Below, piece by piece: positions 16,631 through 24,713 of a DNA stretch of 64,000 nt (position 1 is its first letter; each line of letters begins with the position of its first letter). Both the position numbers and the translations under genes were made by a program. A model generated the notes under the pieces. It saw nothing but the letters and a program-made list of their open reading frames with translations, searched no databases and was not told the origin of the DNA. The DNA comes from Bradyrhizobium stylosanthis (GTDB lineage Bacteria; Pseudomonadota; Alphaproteobacteria; Rhizobiales; Xanthobacteraceae): contig NZ_LVEM01000003.1 in assembly GCF_001641335.1 (NCBI RefSeq), positions 1,087,191 through 1,151,190 on the forward strand, in the 5' to 3' direction.

Positions 16631-17326
16631 TCAGAACGGTGCCACGGCGTCATAGATCCGATGTCCCCATCCAGGCTGCTGCACGTCCGACAGATTTCCG
16701 CGACCACCATAGGACACGCGCGCCTCGGCGATCTTGTCGTAGGAGATCGTGTTGGCCCGCGAGATGTCGCGCGGACGCACGATGCCGCCGACATTGAGCA
16801 CGCGCATCTCGGTGTTGACCCGGAACTCCTGCGATCCGCTGATCATCATATTGCCGTTCGGCAACACGTCGGTGACGATGGCGGCGATCGACAGCTTGAT
16901 GTCCTCGGTGCGATCGATCTGGCCGTTGCCCTTGATCTGGGTGTTGGTGCTGAGGTTGGCGCTGGTGGAACCCTTGTCGCTCCATCCGGCGACGTCCATC
17001 AGCCAGTCCAGCCCGAACTTGATCTGCGAATCGCGCGAACGGTCGGTCTTGTTGTCGAGCTTGGCCTTGTCCTGCATCGAGATGATCACCGTCACGACGT
17101 CGCCGGTGCGGCGGGCGCGCGGATCGCGGTAGAGATCGGTGCCGTCGTCCCAGGTCGAGCGATAGCTGACGGGCGTGCGCATGCGCGGCGTCACCGGGAT
17201 CGGATCGGCCTGCGTCCTCAGGCCGCTGCCGACCGGCGACAGCCGCGGACCGGTCAGGACCTCGGCGGGATCGCCGACGCATCCGGCAAGCATCAGGAGC
17301 GAGAGGATGAGGATCAGATACTTCAT
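16631..17326 (-). CDS. flgH: FlgH, flagellar L-ring lipoprotein
   Basis: A 231-residue lipoprotein: MKYLILILSLLMLAGC has a lipobox with the acylated cysteine at residue 16. The conserved part includes RARRTGDVVTVIISMQDKA, FRVNTEMRVLNVGGIVRPRD and a C-terminal ISRANTISYDKIAEARVSYG. It builds the outer-membrane bushing of the basal body. It directly abuts the upstream MotE-like gene and is followed by fliL. Confidence 0.96.
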   Translation of the reverse strand: MKYLILILSLLMLAGCVGDPAEVLTGPRLSPVGSGLRTQADPIPVTPRMRTPVSYRSTWDDGTDLYRDPRARRTGDVVTVIISMQDKAKLDNKTDRSRDSQIKFGLDWLMDVAGWSDKGSTSANLSTNTQIKGNGQIDRTEDIKLSIAAIVTDVLPNGNMMISGSQEFRVNTEMRVLNVGGIVRPRDISRANTISYDKIAEARVSYGGRGNLSDVQQPGWGHRIYDAVAPF

Positions 17327-18088
17327 CTATTTGGTCTTTCCGTCGTCCACGCGACGCATTCCGCCGAGCAGATCGGCAAGATGCGCGGCGCGCGCCGTAT
17401 CCATCTCGTTGAAGATCGCGCTCGAGCTCCTCGGGCTGAGTTTGGCGAGCACGGCGGCGGCGGTCTCGTCGGCCATGCCGGCGATCTGCGTCGCCGCGGC
17501 GTCCGGCTTCATGCGTGAATAGATCTCGACGACCTGCGCCTCGGCCTTCTTCAGGAAGTCGTCGCGCAGCGCCATCCATTTCTCGTATTCGGCGCGCTTG
17601 GCCTCGACCTCGGCGATCCGCTCGCGAAGCAGGCTCTCGGCCTTCTCCAGCTCCTTGAGTTGCCAGGCGAGCCTCGCATCGACCGCGGGATCGGCCACGT
17701 TGCTGCAGAACAGGGGGATTTCGTTGTCCGCGGACACGGCACCCTGCGGCGCTGCGGGCTTGGGCAGCGCCGTGACGCTGGCGGGCTTGGCCGGCCGCAC
17801 AGGCGCGGCGGCTTGTGGCGGTGCGGGCTTTTCGGGCGCCGGCACAGCGCCCGTGGTCGCGGGCCCCGAGTCTTCGGCTGCCCACGCCGTTGCGCGGGTC
17901 GCCGCATTGTCGCTTGGGTACGACGTAACCGGCTTCTGCGAGCCAGGCGCGCGGGCGCGCGCGAAGGACAGCAGGTTGAGCGGCTTCGTCGGCTTGGCTT
18001 CATCCAGCGCCAGCACGGGCGAAACGCCCGCGAGCGCCGCGGCCGCGACCAGCAGGAGGAGTTTGGCTTTGTGATCCAGCTTCAACAT
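17327..18088 (-). CDS. MotE-like periplasmic chaperone
   Basis: From the ATG at 18088 (MLKLDHKAKLLLLVAAAALA) the product has about 253 residues: a signal peptide, a Pro/Ala-rich linker, a helical coiled coil (ELEKAESLLRERIAEVEAKR) and a C-terminal MgtE-N-like domain with MKPDAAATQIAGMADETAAA and LSPRSSSAIFNEMDTARAAH. This is the architecture of MotE, which in Sinorhizobium is a periplasmic chaperone for MotC. The location between flgI and flgH agrees with other rhizobia. A longer frame reaches 18124, with no better start. Confidence 0.8.
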   Translation of the reverse strand: MLKLDHKAKLLLLVAAAALAGVSPVLALDEAKPTKPLNLLSFARARAPGSQKPVTSYPSDNAATRATAWAAEDSGPATTGAVPAPEKPAPPQAAAPVRPAKPASVTALPKPAAPQGAVSADNEIPLFCSNVADPAVDARLAWQLKELEKAESLLRERIAEVEAKRAEYEKWMALRDDFLKKAEAQVVEIYSRMKPDAAATQIAGMADETAAAVLAKLSPRSSSAIFNEMDTARAAHLADLLGGMRRVDDGKTK

Positions 18089-18155
18089 CGGGCCGCGTGC
18101 GATTCTCGGTCGAGACCTCAGCATTGGGCGACCAAGCTTGCACGACGCTTATGCA

Positions 18156-19286
18156 TCATTGCACGATGACGTCAGCCTGGAGCGCGCCGGCCGTCTTGAT
18201 CGCCTGGAGGATGGCGATGATGCCCGACGGCTTGAGACCGATCTGGTTCAGCCCGCGCACCAGGCGCTGGAGATCGACGCCGCTCAGGATGGCCACCTGC
18301 GATCCGGCCTCGTTGGCCTCGACCACGGTCTGGGGAACGACCACCGTCTGGCCCCGGGAGAACGGCGCCGGCTGCGATACGACGGGGAGTTCCGTGACCC
18401 GGACTGTCAGATTGCCGTGCGTCACCGCAACCGTCGATATCCGCACATCGCGTCCGATCACCACCGTGCCGGTGCGCTCGTTGATCACCACCCGCGCCGG
18501 GGTATCGGGCTCGACTGTCAGTTCGCCGACTTCCGCGAGGAAGCGGACCGGCCCGACATTGCGCGGCTTCGACAGCACGATGGTGCGGTAGTCGCGCTCG
18601 AAGGCGATCTGCGAGCGGTAGCGGCCGCCGGCGTAGCGATTGATGGCATCGAGGATGCGCGTCGCGGTGACGAAATCGGGATTCTTGAGCTCCAGCACCA
18701 GGAACTCCATCTCGTGGAGGCTTCCCTGCACTTCGCGCTCGACCAGCGCTCCGTTCGGGATGCGTCCGGCAGTCGGCGTGCCCTGGCTCACGTTCTGGGC
18801 CTGGCCGCCCACGCTGTAGCCGGCGACCGTCACCGCGCCCTGCGCTACCGCATAGACCGCACCGTCCGCCGCGCGCAGCGATGTCATCACCAGCGTGCCG
18901 CCGAGCAGCGAGGTCGCATCGCCCATCGACGAGACCGTCACGTCCATCCGTTCGCCGGGGCCGATCGAAGGCGGCAGGTCCGCGGTCACCATCACGGCCG
19001 CGACGTTGCGCGTGCGCAGCGTGGTCGGACGGGCGGGATTGGTGGTGCTGGTGGTCTCGTTCCTGACGTTGATGCCCATGTTCTCGAGCATCGATTGCAG
19101 GGACTGCTCGGTGAACGGCGCATTGCGCAGCGTGTCGCCGGTGCCGTTGAGGCCGATGACGAGACCATAGCCGACGATCTGGTTTTCGCGCAGCCCCTTG
19201 ATGTCCGCGATGTCCTTGATGCGGACGGCGGCTTGGGCGCTGGCGGCACAGAAGAGCAGGACGAGTGCGAGCAGAACTCTGGTCAT
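18156..19286 (-). CDS. flgI: FlgI, flagellar P-ring protein
   Basis: A 376-residue secreted protein: signal peptide MTRVLLALVLLFCAASAQA, then the near-invariant opening VRIKDIADIKGLRENQIVGY and GLVIGLNGTGDT; the later parts QSMLENMGI, VSSMGDATSLLGGTLVMTSL and the C-terminal GVDLQRLVRGLNQIGLKPSG are diagnostic. It forms the ring around the rod in the peptidoglycan layer. It overlaps the end of flgA by four bases, so the chaperone FlgA and its client are translated together. Confidence 0.97.
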   Translation of the reverse strand: MTRVLLALVLLFCAASAQAAVRIKDIADIKGLRENQIVGYGLVIGLNGTGDTLRNAPFTEQSLQSMLENMGINVRNETTSTTNPARPTTLRTRNVAAVMVTADLPPSIGPGERMDVTVSSMGDATSLLGGTLVMTSLRAADGAVYAVAQGAVTVAGYSVGGQAQNVSQGTPTAGRIPNGALVEREVQGSLHEMEFLVLELKNPDFVTATRILDAINRYAGGRYRSQIAFERDYRTIVLSKPRNVGPVRFLAEVGELTVEPDTPARVVINERTGTVVIGRDVRISTVAVTHGNLTVRVTELPVVSQPAPFSRGQTVVVPQTVVEANEAGSQVAILSGVDLQRLVRGLNQIGLKPSGIIAILQAIKTAGALQADVIVQ

Positions 19287-19759
19287 GATCCGTCCACGAC
19301 CTTGACGGTGCCGTCCGGCTGGACAACGCCCCTGATGATCACGCCGGTGTCGGTGTTGCGCACCGGGATCAGCGCGCCGGCCGCGCCCGACTGCATTGCC
19401 GAGCCGTAGGTGACAATCGACAGGCCGCTGTCTTCGACCACGACCTTGACCATGGCGCCGCGCGCGACGGTCCAGGGATCTTCCACCGCGTTGCTCGGGA
19501 TCGGCTGCCCCGGCAGCAGCGCGCGCCGGGCCATGCGACCGACCAGGACCTGGCGTCCTTCGACGAACATCGCGACGCCGAGGACGTTCGGCGCGAAGGC
19601 GCGCTCGGTGATCATGTCGTCGCGGATCAGCTCGCCGGCACGGATCGAGACCGCCGGCACCGGTAGCCGCTTCTCCTCGGCGCCGGCGAGGCGCGCCGAG
19701 GCGAGAACCAGCAGCACGGTGGCCAACCCGCGCACGATCAGGCCAACCCTGTTCAACAT
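19283..19759 (-). CDS. flgA: FlgA, P-ring assembly chaperone
   Basis: The start at 19759 (MLNRVGLIVRGLATVLLVLA) gives a signal peptide and 158 residues with a SAF-type domain: RAGELIRDDMITERAF, then GRMARRALLPGQPI and a C-terminal VRNTDTGVIIRGVVQPDGTV. FlgA is a periplasmic chaperone that promotes FlgI assembly. The open frame extends to 19810, inside flgG, which is less likely as there would be no proper signal peptide. It is a short form of the family, lacking an N-terminal wing. Confidence 0.9.
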   Translation of the reverse strand: MLNRVGLIVRGLATVLLVLASARLAGAEEKRLPVPAVSIRAGELIRDDMITERAFAPNVLGVAMFVEGRQVLVGRMARRALLPGQPIPSNAVEDPWTVARGAMVKVVVEDSGLSIVTYGSAMQSGAAGALIPVRNTDTGVIIRGVVQPDGTVKVVDGS

Positions 19760-19772
19760 GGACACACCGGAA

Positions 19773-20561
19773 CTAGCGAAGGCCCTTCGATACGGTCGAG
19801 GCCATTTCATCCGAGGCCTGGATGACCTTGGCGTTCATTTCATAGGCGCGCTGCGCCGAGATCAACTCGGTGATTTCCTTGACGGGATCGACGTTCGAGG
19901 CTTCGAGATATTGCTGGTTGATCTTGCCGTAGCCGGCATCGCCCGGCAGGCCGACGACCGGCGTGCCGGAAGCCGTGGTCTCGCGATAGAGATTGCTGCC
20001 CAGCGGCTCGAGGCCGGCCTCGTTGGCGAAGTTGGCGAGGTTGAGCTGGCCGATCTGCCGCGGATTGATTTCGGTGTCCAGCTTGGCAAACACCTGTCCG
20101 GTCTGGTTGACCGTGACCTGGACCGTTCCCTGCGGAATGGTGATCGCGGGATCGAGCAGATAGCCGTCGGTGGTGACGAGCTGGCCGTTGGCATTGGTGT
20201 TGAACGAGCCTGCGCGGGTGTACTGCACCTCGTTGTTCGGCCCCAGCACCTGGAACCAGCCGCGGCCGTTGATCGCGAGGTCGTAGGGGTTGCCGGTCTG
20301 GGTGAGCGCGCCCTGGATGTGCAGCTTGCGGATCGCCGCCGACTTGACGCCGAGGCCGAGGTTGGCGCCTTCCGGGATCGGCGACGAACCGTTGACGTTG
20401 GCGACGCCCTGCATGCGGTCCATCTGGTAGAACAGATCGGTGAACTCGGCGCGCGCCCGCTTGTACGACGTCGAGTTGATGTTGGCGATGTTGTTCGCGA
20501 TGACTTCGATATTGGTCTGCTGGGCGTTCATGCCCGTGGCCGCAATGGCGAGCGATTTCAC
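19773..20561 (-). CDS. flgG: FlgG, distal rod protein
   Basis: The 262-residue product shows the rod-protein hallmarks: an N-terminal ATGMNAQQTNIEVIANNIAN and NINSTSYKRARAEFTDLFYQ, a central LAINGRGWFQVLGPNNEVQY, and a C-terminal VKEITELISAQRAYEMNAKV. It is the usual FlgG length. The protein is exported by the flagellar type III system and polymerises into the distal rod. It begins 18 bases after the fliE stop. Confidence 0.97.
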   Translation of the reverse strand: MKSLAIAATGMNAQQTNIEVIANNIANINSTSYKRARAEFTDLFYQMDRMQGVANVNGSSPIPEGANLGLGVKSAAIRKLHIQGALTQTGNPYDLAINGRGWFQVLGPNNEVQYTRAGSFNTNANGQLVTTDGYLLDPAITIPQGTVQVTVNQTGQVFAKLDTEINPRQIGQLNLANFANEAGLEPLGSNLYRETTASGTPVVGLPGDAGYGKINQQYLEASNVDPVKEITELISAQRAYEMNAKVIQASDEMASTVSKGLR

Positions 20562-20579
20562 TTAACCCACTCCCTCAGA

Positions 20580-20909
20580 TCAAATCGACATCCGGACGAC
20601 TTCTTGGTAGGCCTGCACGACCTTGTCGCGAACCGCGACAGCCGTCTGCAAGGCCTGCTCGGCCGACATCAGCGCTTCCACGACCCGCCGGGTCGATTCC
20701 TTGCCCTGTATCGCCGAGATCGACGCCGCTTCGCCCGCCTTAAGCGTGCCGATCGCGTCCGTCGTCACCTGCTTCATCACCGACTCGAAGCCGACATCGT
20801 CGCCGGCCTTGACCAGAGCCGTCGCGGCGGGCGAGATGGCCTGCGTCTCGGTGGCGCGGGACGCCGCCTGGCCTGCGGAAATCGCGGTGGACGAGATTGC
20901 TTCAAGCAT
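20580..20909 (-). CDS. fliE: FliE, MS-ring/rod junction protein
   Basis: A small 109-residue helical protein with the conserved C-terminal part EALMSAEQALQTAVAVRDKV and VQAYQEVVRMSI. FliE links the MS ring to the proximal rod and is among the first substrates exported. It follows the flgC stop within two bases. Length and order (flgB-flgC-fliE-flgG) match other rhizobial clusters. Confidence 0.95.
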   Translation of the reverse strand: MLEAISSTAISAGQAASRATETQAISPAATALVKAGDDVGFESVMKQVTTDAIGTLKAGEAASISAIQGKESTRRVVEALMSAEQALQTAVAVRDKVVQAYQEVVRMSI

Positions 20910-20911
20910 TG

Positions 20912-21328
20912 TCAGCCCCTCAGAAGGTCGATGGACATGCCAAGCATCGACCTCACCTGTTTCACGACCTGGAGATTGGCCTCATAGGAACGGTTGACTT
21001 CCCGCATGTCGGCCATTTCGATCATCATGTTGACGTTCGGCAGCTTGACATAGCCGGCCTTGTCGGCGGCAGGATGCCCCGGGTCGTATTCGACGCGGTA
21101 GGGCGTGGTGTCGACGCCGATTTCCTTGACCTTCGCGAGCTGCGCGCCCGAGGCACGGTCCATCGCAGCGTCGAACGTGATGGTCTTGCGCTGATACGGA
21201 TCGGCGCCGGCGGTGCGGCCCGTCGAGGTCGCGTTGGCGAGGTTTTCCGAGACGATGCGCATGCGCGTCGACTGCGCCTCGAGCCCGGAGCTCGCAACCG
21301 TCAGAGAGGCGCTCAGTGCGTCCAGCAT
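20912..21328 (-). CDS. flgC: FlgC, proximal rod protein
   Basis: The 138-residue product carries the rod motif SGLEAQSTRMRIVSENLANA and the C-terminal helix EMADMREVNRSYEANLQVVK, both typical for FlgC, plus the YVKLPNVNMMIEMADM consensus. Together with FlgB and FlgF it forms the proximal rod. It starts 11 bases after flgB ends. Confidence 0.96.
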   Translation of the reverse strand: MLDALSASLTVASSGLEAQSTRMRIVSENLANATSTGRTAGADPYQRKTITFDAAMDRASGAQLAKVKEIGVDTTPYRVEYDPGHPAADKAGYVKLPNVNMMIEMADMREVNRSYEANLQVVKQVRSMLGMSIDLLRG

Positions 21329-21339
21329 GTCAGTTCACC

Positions 21340-21720
21340 TCAGGTTTTAACGCTCGACATGAGCATGCGGTGGAACGAGCGCACGACCGCGGAATTCATC
21401 GAGTAGTCGCGGCTGACGTCGTTGCCCTTGATCATCTCCTGCTCAAGGCTGACGGAGTTGCCGGAGTGAACCACTTCCCAGCTGTCTTTCTTGGCGGTCG
21501 CGCGCGTGTCGGTTTCGGCGCCGGACAGCTGCAGGTGCGACGGCGATGTCGTCGCAAGCCGGACCGGCATCGTGTCGAGCACCTTGTTGAACGGCTCGAC
21601 GTCGCGTGCCTTGAAGCCCGGAGTATTGGCGTTGGCGACGTTGGTCGCGATCGTCGACTGGCGAAGCTCGAGATGACGCGCCTGCGACGATGCGAGTTCG
21701 AAGAGATAAAGCGGTCCCAC
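21340..21720 (-). CDS. flgB: FlgB, proximal rod protein
   Basis: The 126-residue product contains ATNVANANTPGFKARDVEPF and the C-terminal SLEQEMIKGNDVSRDYSMNS, as in FlgB. It is the first gene of a compact block (flgB, flgC, fliE, flgG, flgA, flgI, motE-like, flgH, fliL, fliP). An 84-base gap separates it from flhB, long enough for a promoter, though I could not identify one; read-through from flhB is also possible. Confidence 0.95.
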   Translation of the reverse strand: MGPLYLFELASSQARHLELRQSTIATNVANANTPGFKARDVEPFNKVLDTMPVRLATTSPSHLQLSGAETDTRATAKKDSWEVVHSGNSVSLEQEMIKGNDVSRDYSMNSAVVRSFHRMLMSSVKT

Positions 21721-21804
21721 GACAGCCCCATTATGATCTGTTGGGGGTAGCCTAGGGCGTTAAGCTTTCGTCAAGCTGTTGGGCAAAGCGCCATCCCAGG
21801 AAAT

Positions 21805-22890
21805 CTACTGAACCTTCTCGGTCCGCGGTGCCTGCTTGGACTGCAGGAAGTAGATGATCTCGGCGACCGGACGGAAAAATTCCGCCGGAATGACCTGATC
21901 GACCTGGACCGCCTCGTAAAGCGCCCGCGCCAGCGCCTTGTTCTCGATCACCGGAATCCTGTTCTGCTCGGCGACCTCGCGGATCTTCAGCGCGATCACG
22001 TCCATGCCCTTGGCCACCACGAGCGGCGCCGGGTTCTCCTCGCGCTTGTAGCGCAGCGCGATCGCGAAGTGCGTCGGATTCGCGATGACGAGCGTCGCGC
22101 GCGAGGCGGCGGCGATCATCCGCTGCCGCGAGCGATCGCGGGCCAGCGAGCGCAGGCGGGCCTTGACCATCGGATCGCCTTCGGCCTGCTTGTGCTCGTC
22201 CTTGATCTCCTGCTTGGTCATGCGCAGCTCGCGCCGCCAATGGAAGCGAGCCCAGGCGAGGTCGATCGCGACCAGGACGATGGTCGCAATGCAGATCGCC
22301 GAGACGATCCGCATCGCGATGTTGAGGATCATCTCCGGAAGCGCCACCGGATCGGTGTACATCGCCTCGAACGCCCTTGCTTCGGACGAGCGCAGCACCA
22401 CGGCGACGACGGCGCTGACCGAGCCGAGCTTGAACAGCGACTTGCCGAACTCGACGAGGCCCTGCGTTCCGAACAGACGGTTCCAGCCGCTGATCGGGGA
22501 GATCCGCGACAGATCCGGCGCGATGCGCTGCAGGACCAGGCGCGGTGCATTCTGCAACAACGAGGCGGCGAGGCCGAACACCATCAGGATGACGACCAGC
22601 GGCACCAGGAATCGAAGCGCCTGCAGCCCCACTACGGTGAGCAGGTTCTGGGCGTCGGCCCCGGTGCCGAGGGGAAAGCCCTCGGGATCGTCGAGCAGAC
22701 CCTGCAGGGTCGGCACCAATTGCTGCACGCCCTGGCCGATCAGGAATGCCTGGATCACCATCAGTGCGGCCATCGAGGCGAAGATAGACGCTTCCCGAGA
22801 GACGGGAATTTTGCCTTGCTCGACCGAATCGCGGACTTTTTTCTCGGTCGGCTCTTCTGTCTTGCTCTCCTGATCGGTTGTTTCTGCCAT
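21805..22890 (-). CDS. flhB: FlhB, export-gate substrate-specificity switch
   Basis: A 361-residue inner-membrane protein with about four membrane helices in residues 35-210 and a cytoplasmic C-terminal domain. The autocleavage motif NPTH is at residues 271-274 in the context VIANPTHFAIALRYK, and the basic linker KQEIKDEHKQAEGDP lies before it. FlhB changes export from hook to filament subunits after signalling by FliK, which is also encoded here. It starts 13 bases after the fliG stop. Confidence 0.97.
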   Translation of the reverse strand: MAETTDQESKTEEPTEKKVRDSVEQGKIPVSREASIFASMAALMVIQAFLIGQGVQQLVPTLQGLLDDPEGFPLGTGADAQNLLTVVGLQALRFLVPLVVILMVFGLAASLLQNAPRLVLQRIAPDLSRISPISGWNRLFGTQGLVEFGKSLFKLGSVSAVVAVVLRSSEARAFEAMYTDPVALPEMILNIAMRIVSAICIATIVLVAIDLAWARFHWRRELRMTKQEIKDEHKQAEGDPMVKARLRSLARDRSRQRMIAAASRATLVIANPTHFAIALRYKREENPAPLVVAKGMDVIALKIREVAEQNRIPVIENKALARALYEAVQVDQVIPAEFFRPVAEIIYFLQSKQAPRTEKVQ

Positions 22891-22903
22891 GCCCGTTCAG
22901 CGG

Positions 22904-23947
22904 TCAGCGGAAGACCAGCTCATCCTCCTGCTCGGGGTTGAGCTCGATTTCGCCCTTCTCCGCCAGCTCGAGCGCGAGATCGGTGATCACGCGCCGCGCC
23001 TCCAGCACGTCGCGCTGGTTCGACGGCTCGCCGATCGCGAGCTCGTGCTCGACGACGCGGCGGACGCGCGAGGCGACCGAGGACAGGATCAGCTCGCGGA
23101 AGTGCTTGTCTGTGCCCTTCAGCGCGACGACGATGCGATCGGTCGGCACCTGGTCGAAGATCATGGTGCGCGCCTTCGGCGTCAGGTTGATCACGTCGTC
23201 GAAGGTGAACAGCAGCTCCTTCAGCACTTCGGCCGACTTCGGCCGCTTCTCCGACAGGCTCTTCAGCATATCCTCGATGTGGCCGCGCTCCATCTTGTTG
23301 ATGATGTCGGCGACGCGGGCATAGGTATCCGCGCCGAGGTTGCGGGCGAAGTTCAGCGTCAAGTCCTCGTGCAGCGTCTTCTCGAGGACCTTCATCGCAT
23401 CGTCGGCAATCGGCTTGAGGCTGAGCACGCGCCGCATCAGCTCGTTGCGCAGGCTCGACGGCAGCTGGCTCATTACCTTTGCGGCGCAGGACGGCTTGAC
23501 CTTGGACAGGATCAGGGCCGCAGTCTGCGGATGTTCCTTGGAGAGGTAGGTCGCCAGAGAGTTTTCCGACACCGACGAGACACGATCCCACACCGACCGG
23601 CTCGAATTGCCGAGCAGGTCCGTCATGATCGCCGAGACCTGATCGGCCGGAAGCACGTCGCCGAGCACCGCTTCGAGGCCGCCGAGCGTGCCGAGGATGT
23701 TGGCGCCCATCGAGAACTGCTGCGCGAATTCCTCGACGATTCCCTCGAGCTCTTGCGCCGTGATCGGCCGCAGCTCAGCCGCGGCCTTGGTAACGATGCG
23801 GATTTCCTGCGGCTCGAACTGCGAGAGCACGCTCGCGGCCGCCTGCCGGCCCATGGCCAGCAGGAGTGCCGCGACCTTTTCCGTTCCGCCCAGCGTGGCA
23901 ACGCCGCGCTGTTTGATGGGAGCGACGCCGCCCTGTGCCGCGGCCAT
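22904..23947 (-). CDS. fliG: FliG, rotor/switch protein
   Basis: The 347-residue product has the three FliG domains; recognisable parts are KVAALLLAMGRQAAASVLSQ near the N-terminus, the AALILSKVKPSCAAKVMSQL middle domain and the C-terminal torque region with ELLFTFDDVINLTPKARTM. It binds FliF on one side and FliM on the other and contacts MotA. It starts two bases after the fliN stop and precedes flhB in a tight operon. Confidence 0.97.
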   Translation of the reverse strand: MAAAQGGVAPIKQRGVATLGGTEKVAALLLAMGRQAAASVLSQFEPQEIRIVTKAAAELRPITAQELEGIVEEFAQQFSMGANILGTLGGLEAVLGDVLPADQVSAIMTDLLGNSSRSVWDRVSSVSENSLATYLSKEHPQTAALILSKVKPSCAAKVMSQLPSSLRNELMRRVLSLKPIADDAMKVLEKTLHEDLTLNFARNLGADTYARVADIINKMERGHIEDMLKSLSEKRPKSAEVLKELLFTFDDVINLTPKARTMIFDQVPTDRIVVALKGTDKHFRELILSSVASRVRRVVEHELAIGEPSNQRDVLEARRVITDLALELAEKGEIELNPEQEDELVFR

Positions 23948-23949
23948 GG

Positions 23950-24324
23950 TTAGGTATCACCCTGCCCCAGCGGTCCAACGATCTCCGTGAGCGAGACACC
24001 GAAGCGGGAATTGTCCTCTTCGACCACGACCACCTCGCCGCGGGCGACGATGCGGCCATTGACGACGACGTCGACGGGCTCGCCGACCCTGTGATCGAGC
24101 GGGACCACGGCGCCACGGCCGAGCTTCATCAGGTTTGCCACCGGGATGGTCGCCGAGCCGAGCACCACCTGCATGGTGACGGGAATGCGCAGGATGGCGT
24201 CGATATTGGCGAACTTGCCGCTCTCTTCCGCCGTCCGCGCGGCGATCTCCGCCAGCCGCTCCAGCGGAGACGCATCGCTCTCTCCCGATGCCGGTTCCGA
24301 CTCATATTCGAAGGATTGCGCCAT
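23950..24324 (-). CDS. fliN: FliN, switch complex protein
   Basis: A 124-residue protein with an acidic N-terminal tail and a C-terminal SpoA-type domain: ILRIPVTMQVVLGSATIPVA, then LGRGAVVPLDHRVGEPVDVV and GEVVVVEEDNSRFGVSLTEI. FliN forms the lower ring of the rotor and docks FliH. The gene lies between the small membrane protein gene and fliG, all in the same direction. Confidence 0.96.
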   Translation of the reverse strand: MAQSFEYESEPASGESDASPLERLAEIAARTAEESGKFANIDAILRIPVTMQVVLGSATIPVANLMKLGRGAVVPLDHRVGEPVDVVVNGRIVARGEVVVVEEDNSRFGVSLTEIVGPLGQGDT

Positions 24325-24401
24325 TTGGTATCGCCTCTTGGTATTTCCACTCCCGGAACGCCGCGGGCGCCCCGATCGTCATTGTCCGGCCGGTTCGAGT
24401 C

Positions 24402-24713
24402 TCAGTGCTTGTTCACGTCCGCGCCGCCGGCGGTGGCGGATGCCAGCCCGCTCCTGGCATCGAGCGCCGCGATCGCGTCGTGAGCCTGGTCGATCTTGGC
24501 GCTGAGCACGTTGGCGAGCCGCCCGAGATTTGCCGTGGAGTCGTGTGCCGCATGGATCACGGTGTCGAAGGCACCCGCAGTCTCGTGCACGATGGTCGAG
24601 AACTCGCCCTGGTAGCTGCGCAGGCGCGCCAGCTCGCGGTGCATCCGGGTCACCCGCATGCTGGTGAAGGCGAGCGCAATGAGCAGCACGGCATCAACGA
24701 GATAGGATATCAT
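24402..24713 (-). CDS. Small membrane-anchored coiled-coil protein of the flagellar cluster
   Basis: The likely product from the ATG at 24713 (MISYLVDAVLLIALAFTSMR) is 103 residues: one N-terminal membrane helix and a helical cytoplasmic or periplasmic part (MHRELARLRSYQGEFSTIVH, then heptad-like LANVLSAKIDQAHDAIAALD). Proteins of this form next to fliM occur in many alphaproteobacteria, probably the DUF6468 family; their role is unknown to me. The start overlaps the end of fliM by 20 bases, so the product is probably made together with the switch proteins. Confidence 0.75.
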   Translation of the reverse strand: MISYLVDAVLLIALAFTSMRVTRMHRELARLRSYQGEFSTIVHETAGAFDTVIHAAHDSTANLGRLANVLSAKIDQAHDAIAALDARSGLASATAGGADVNKH

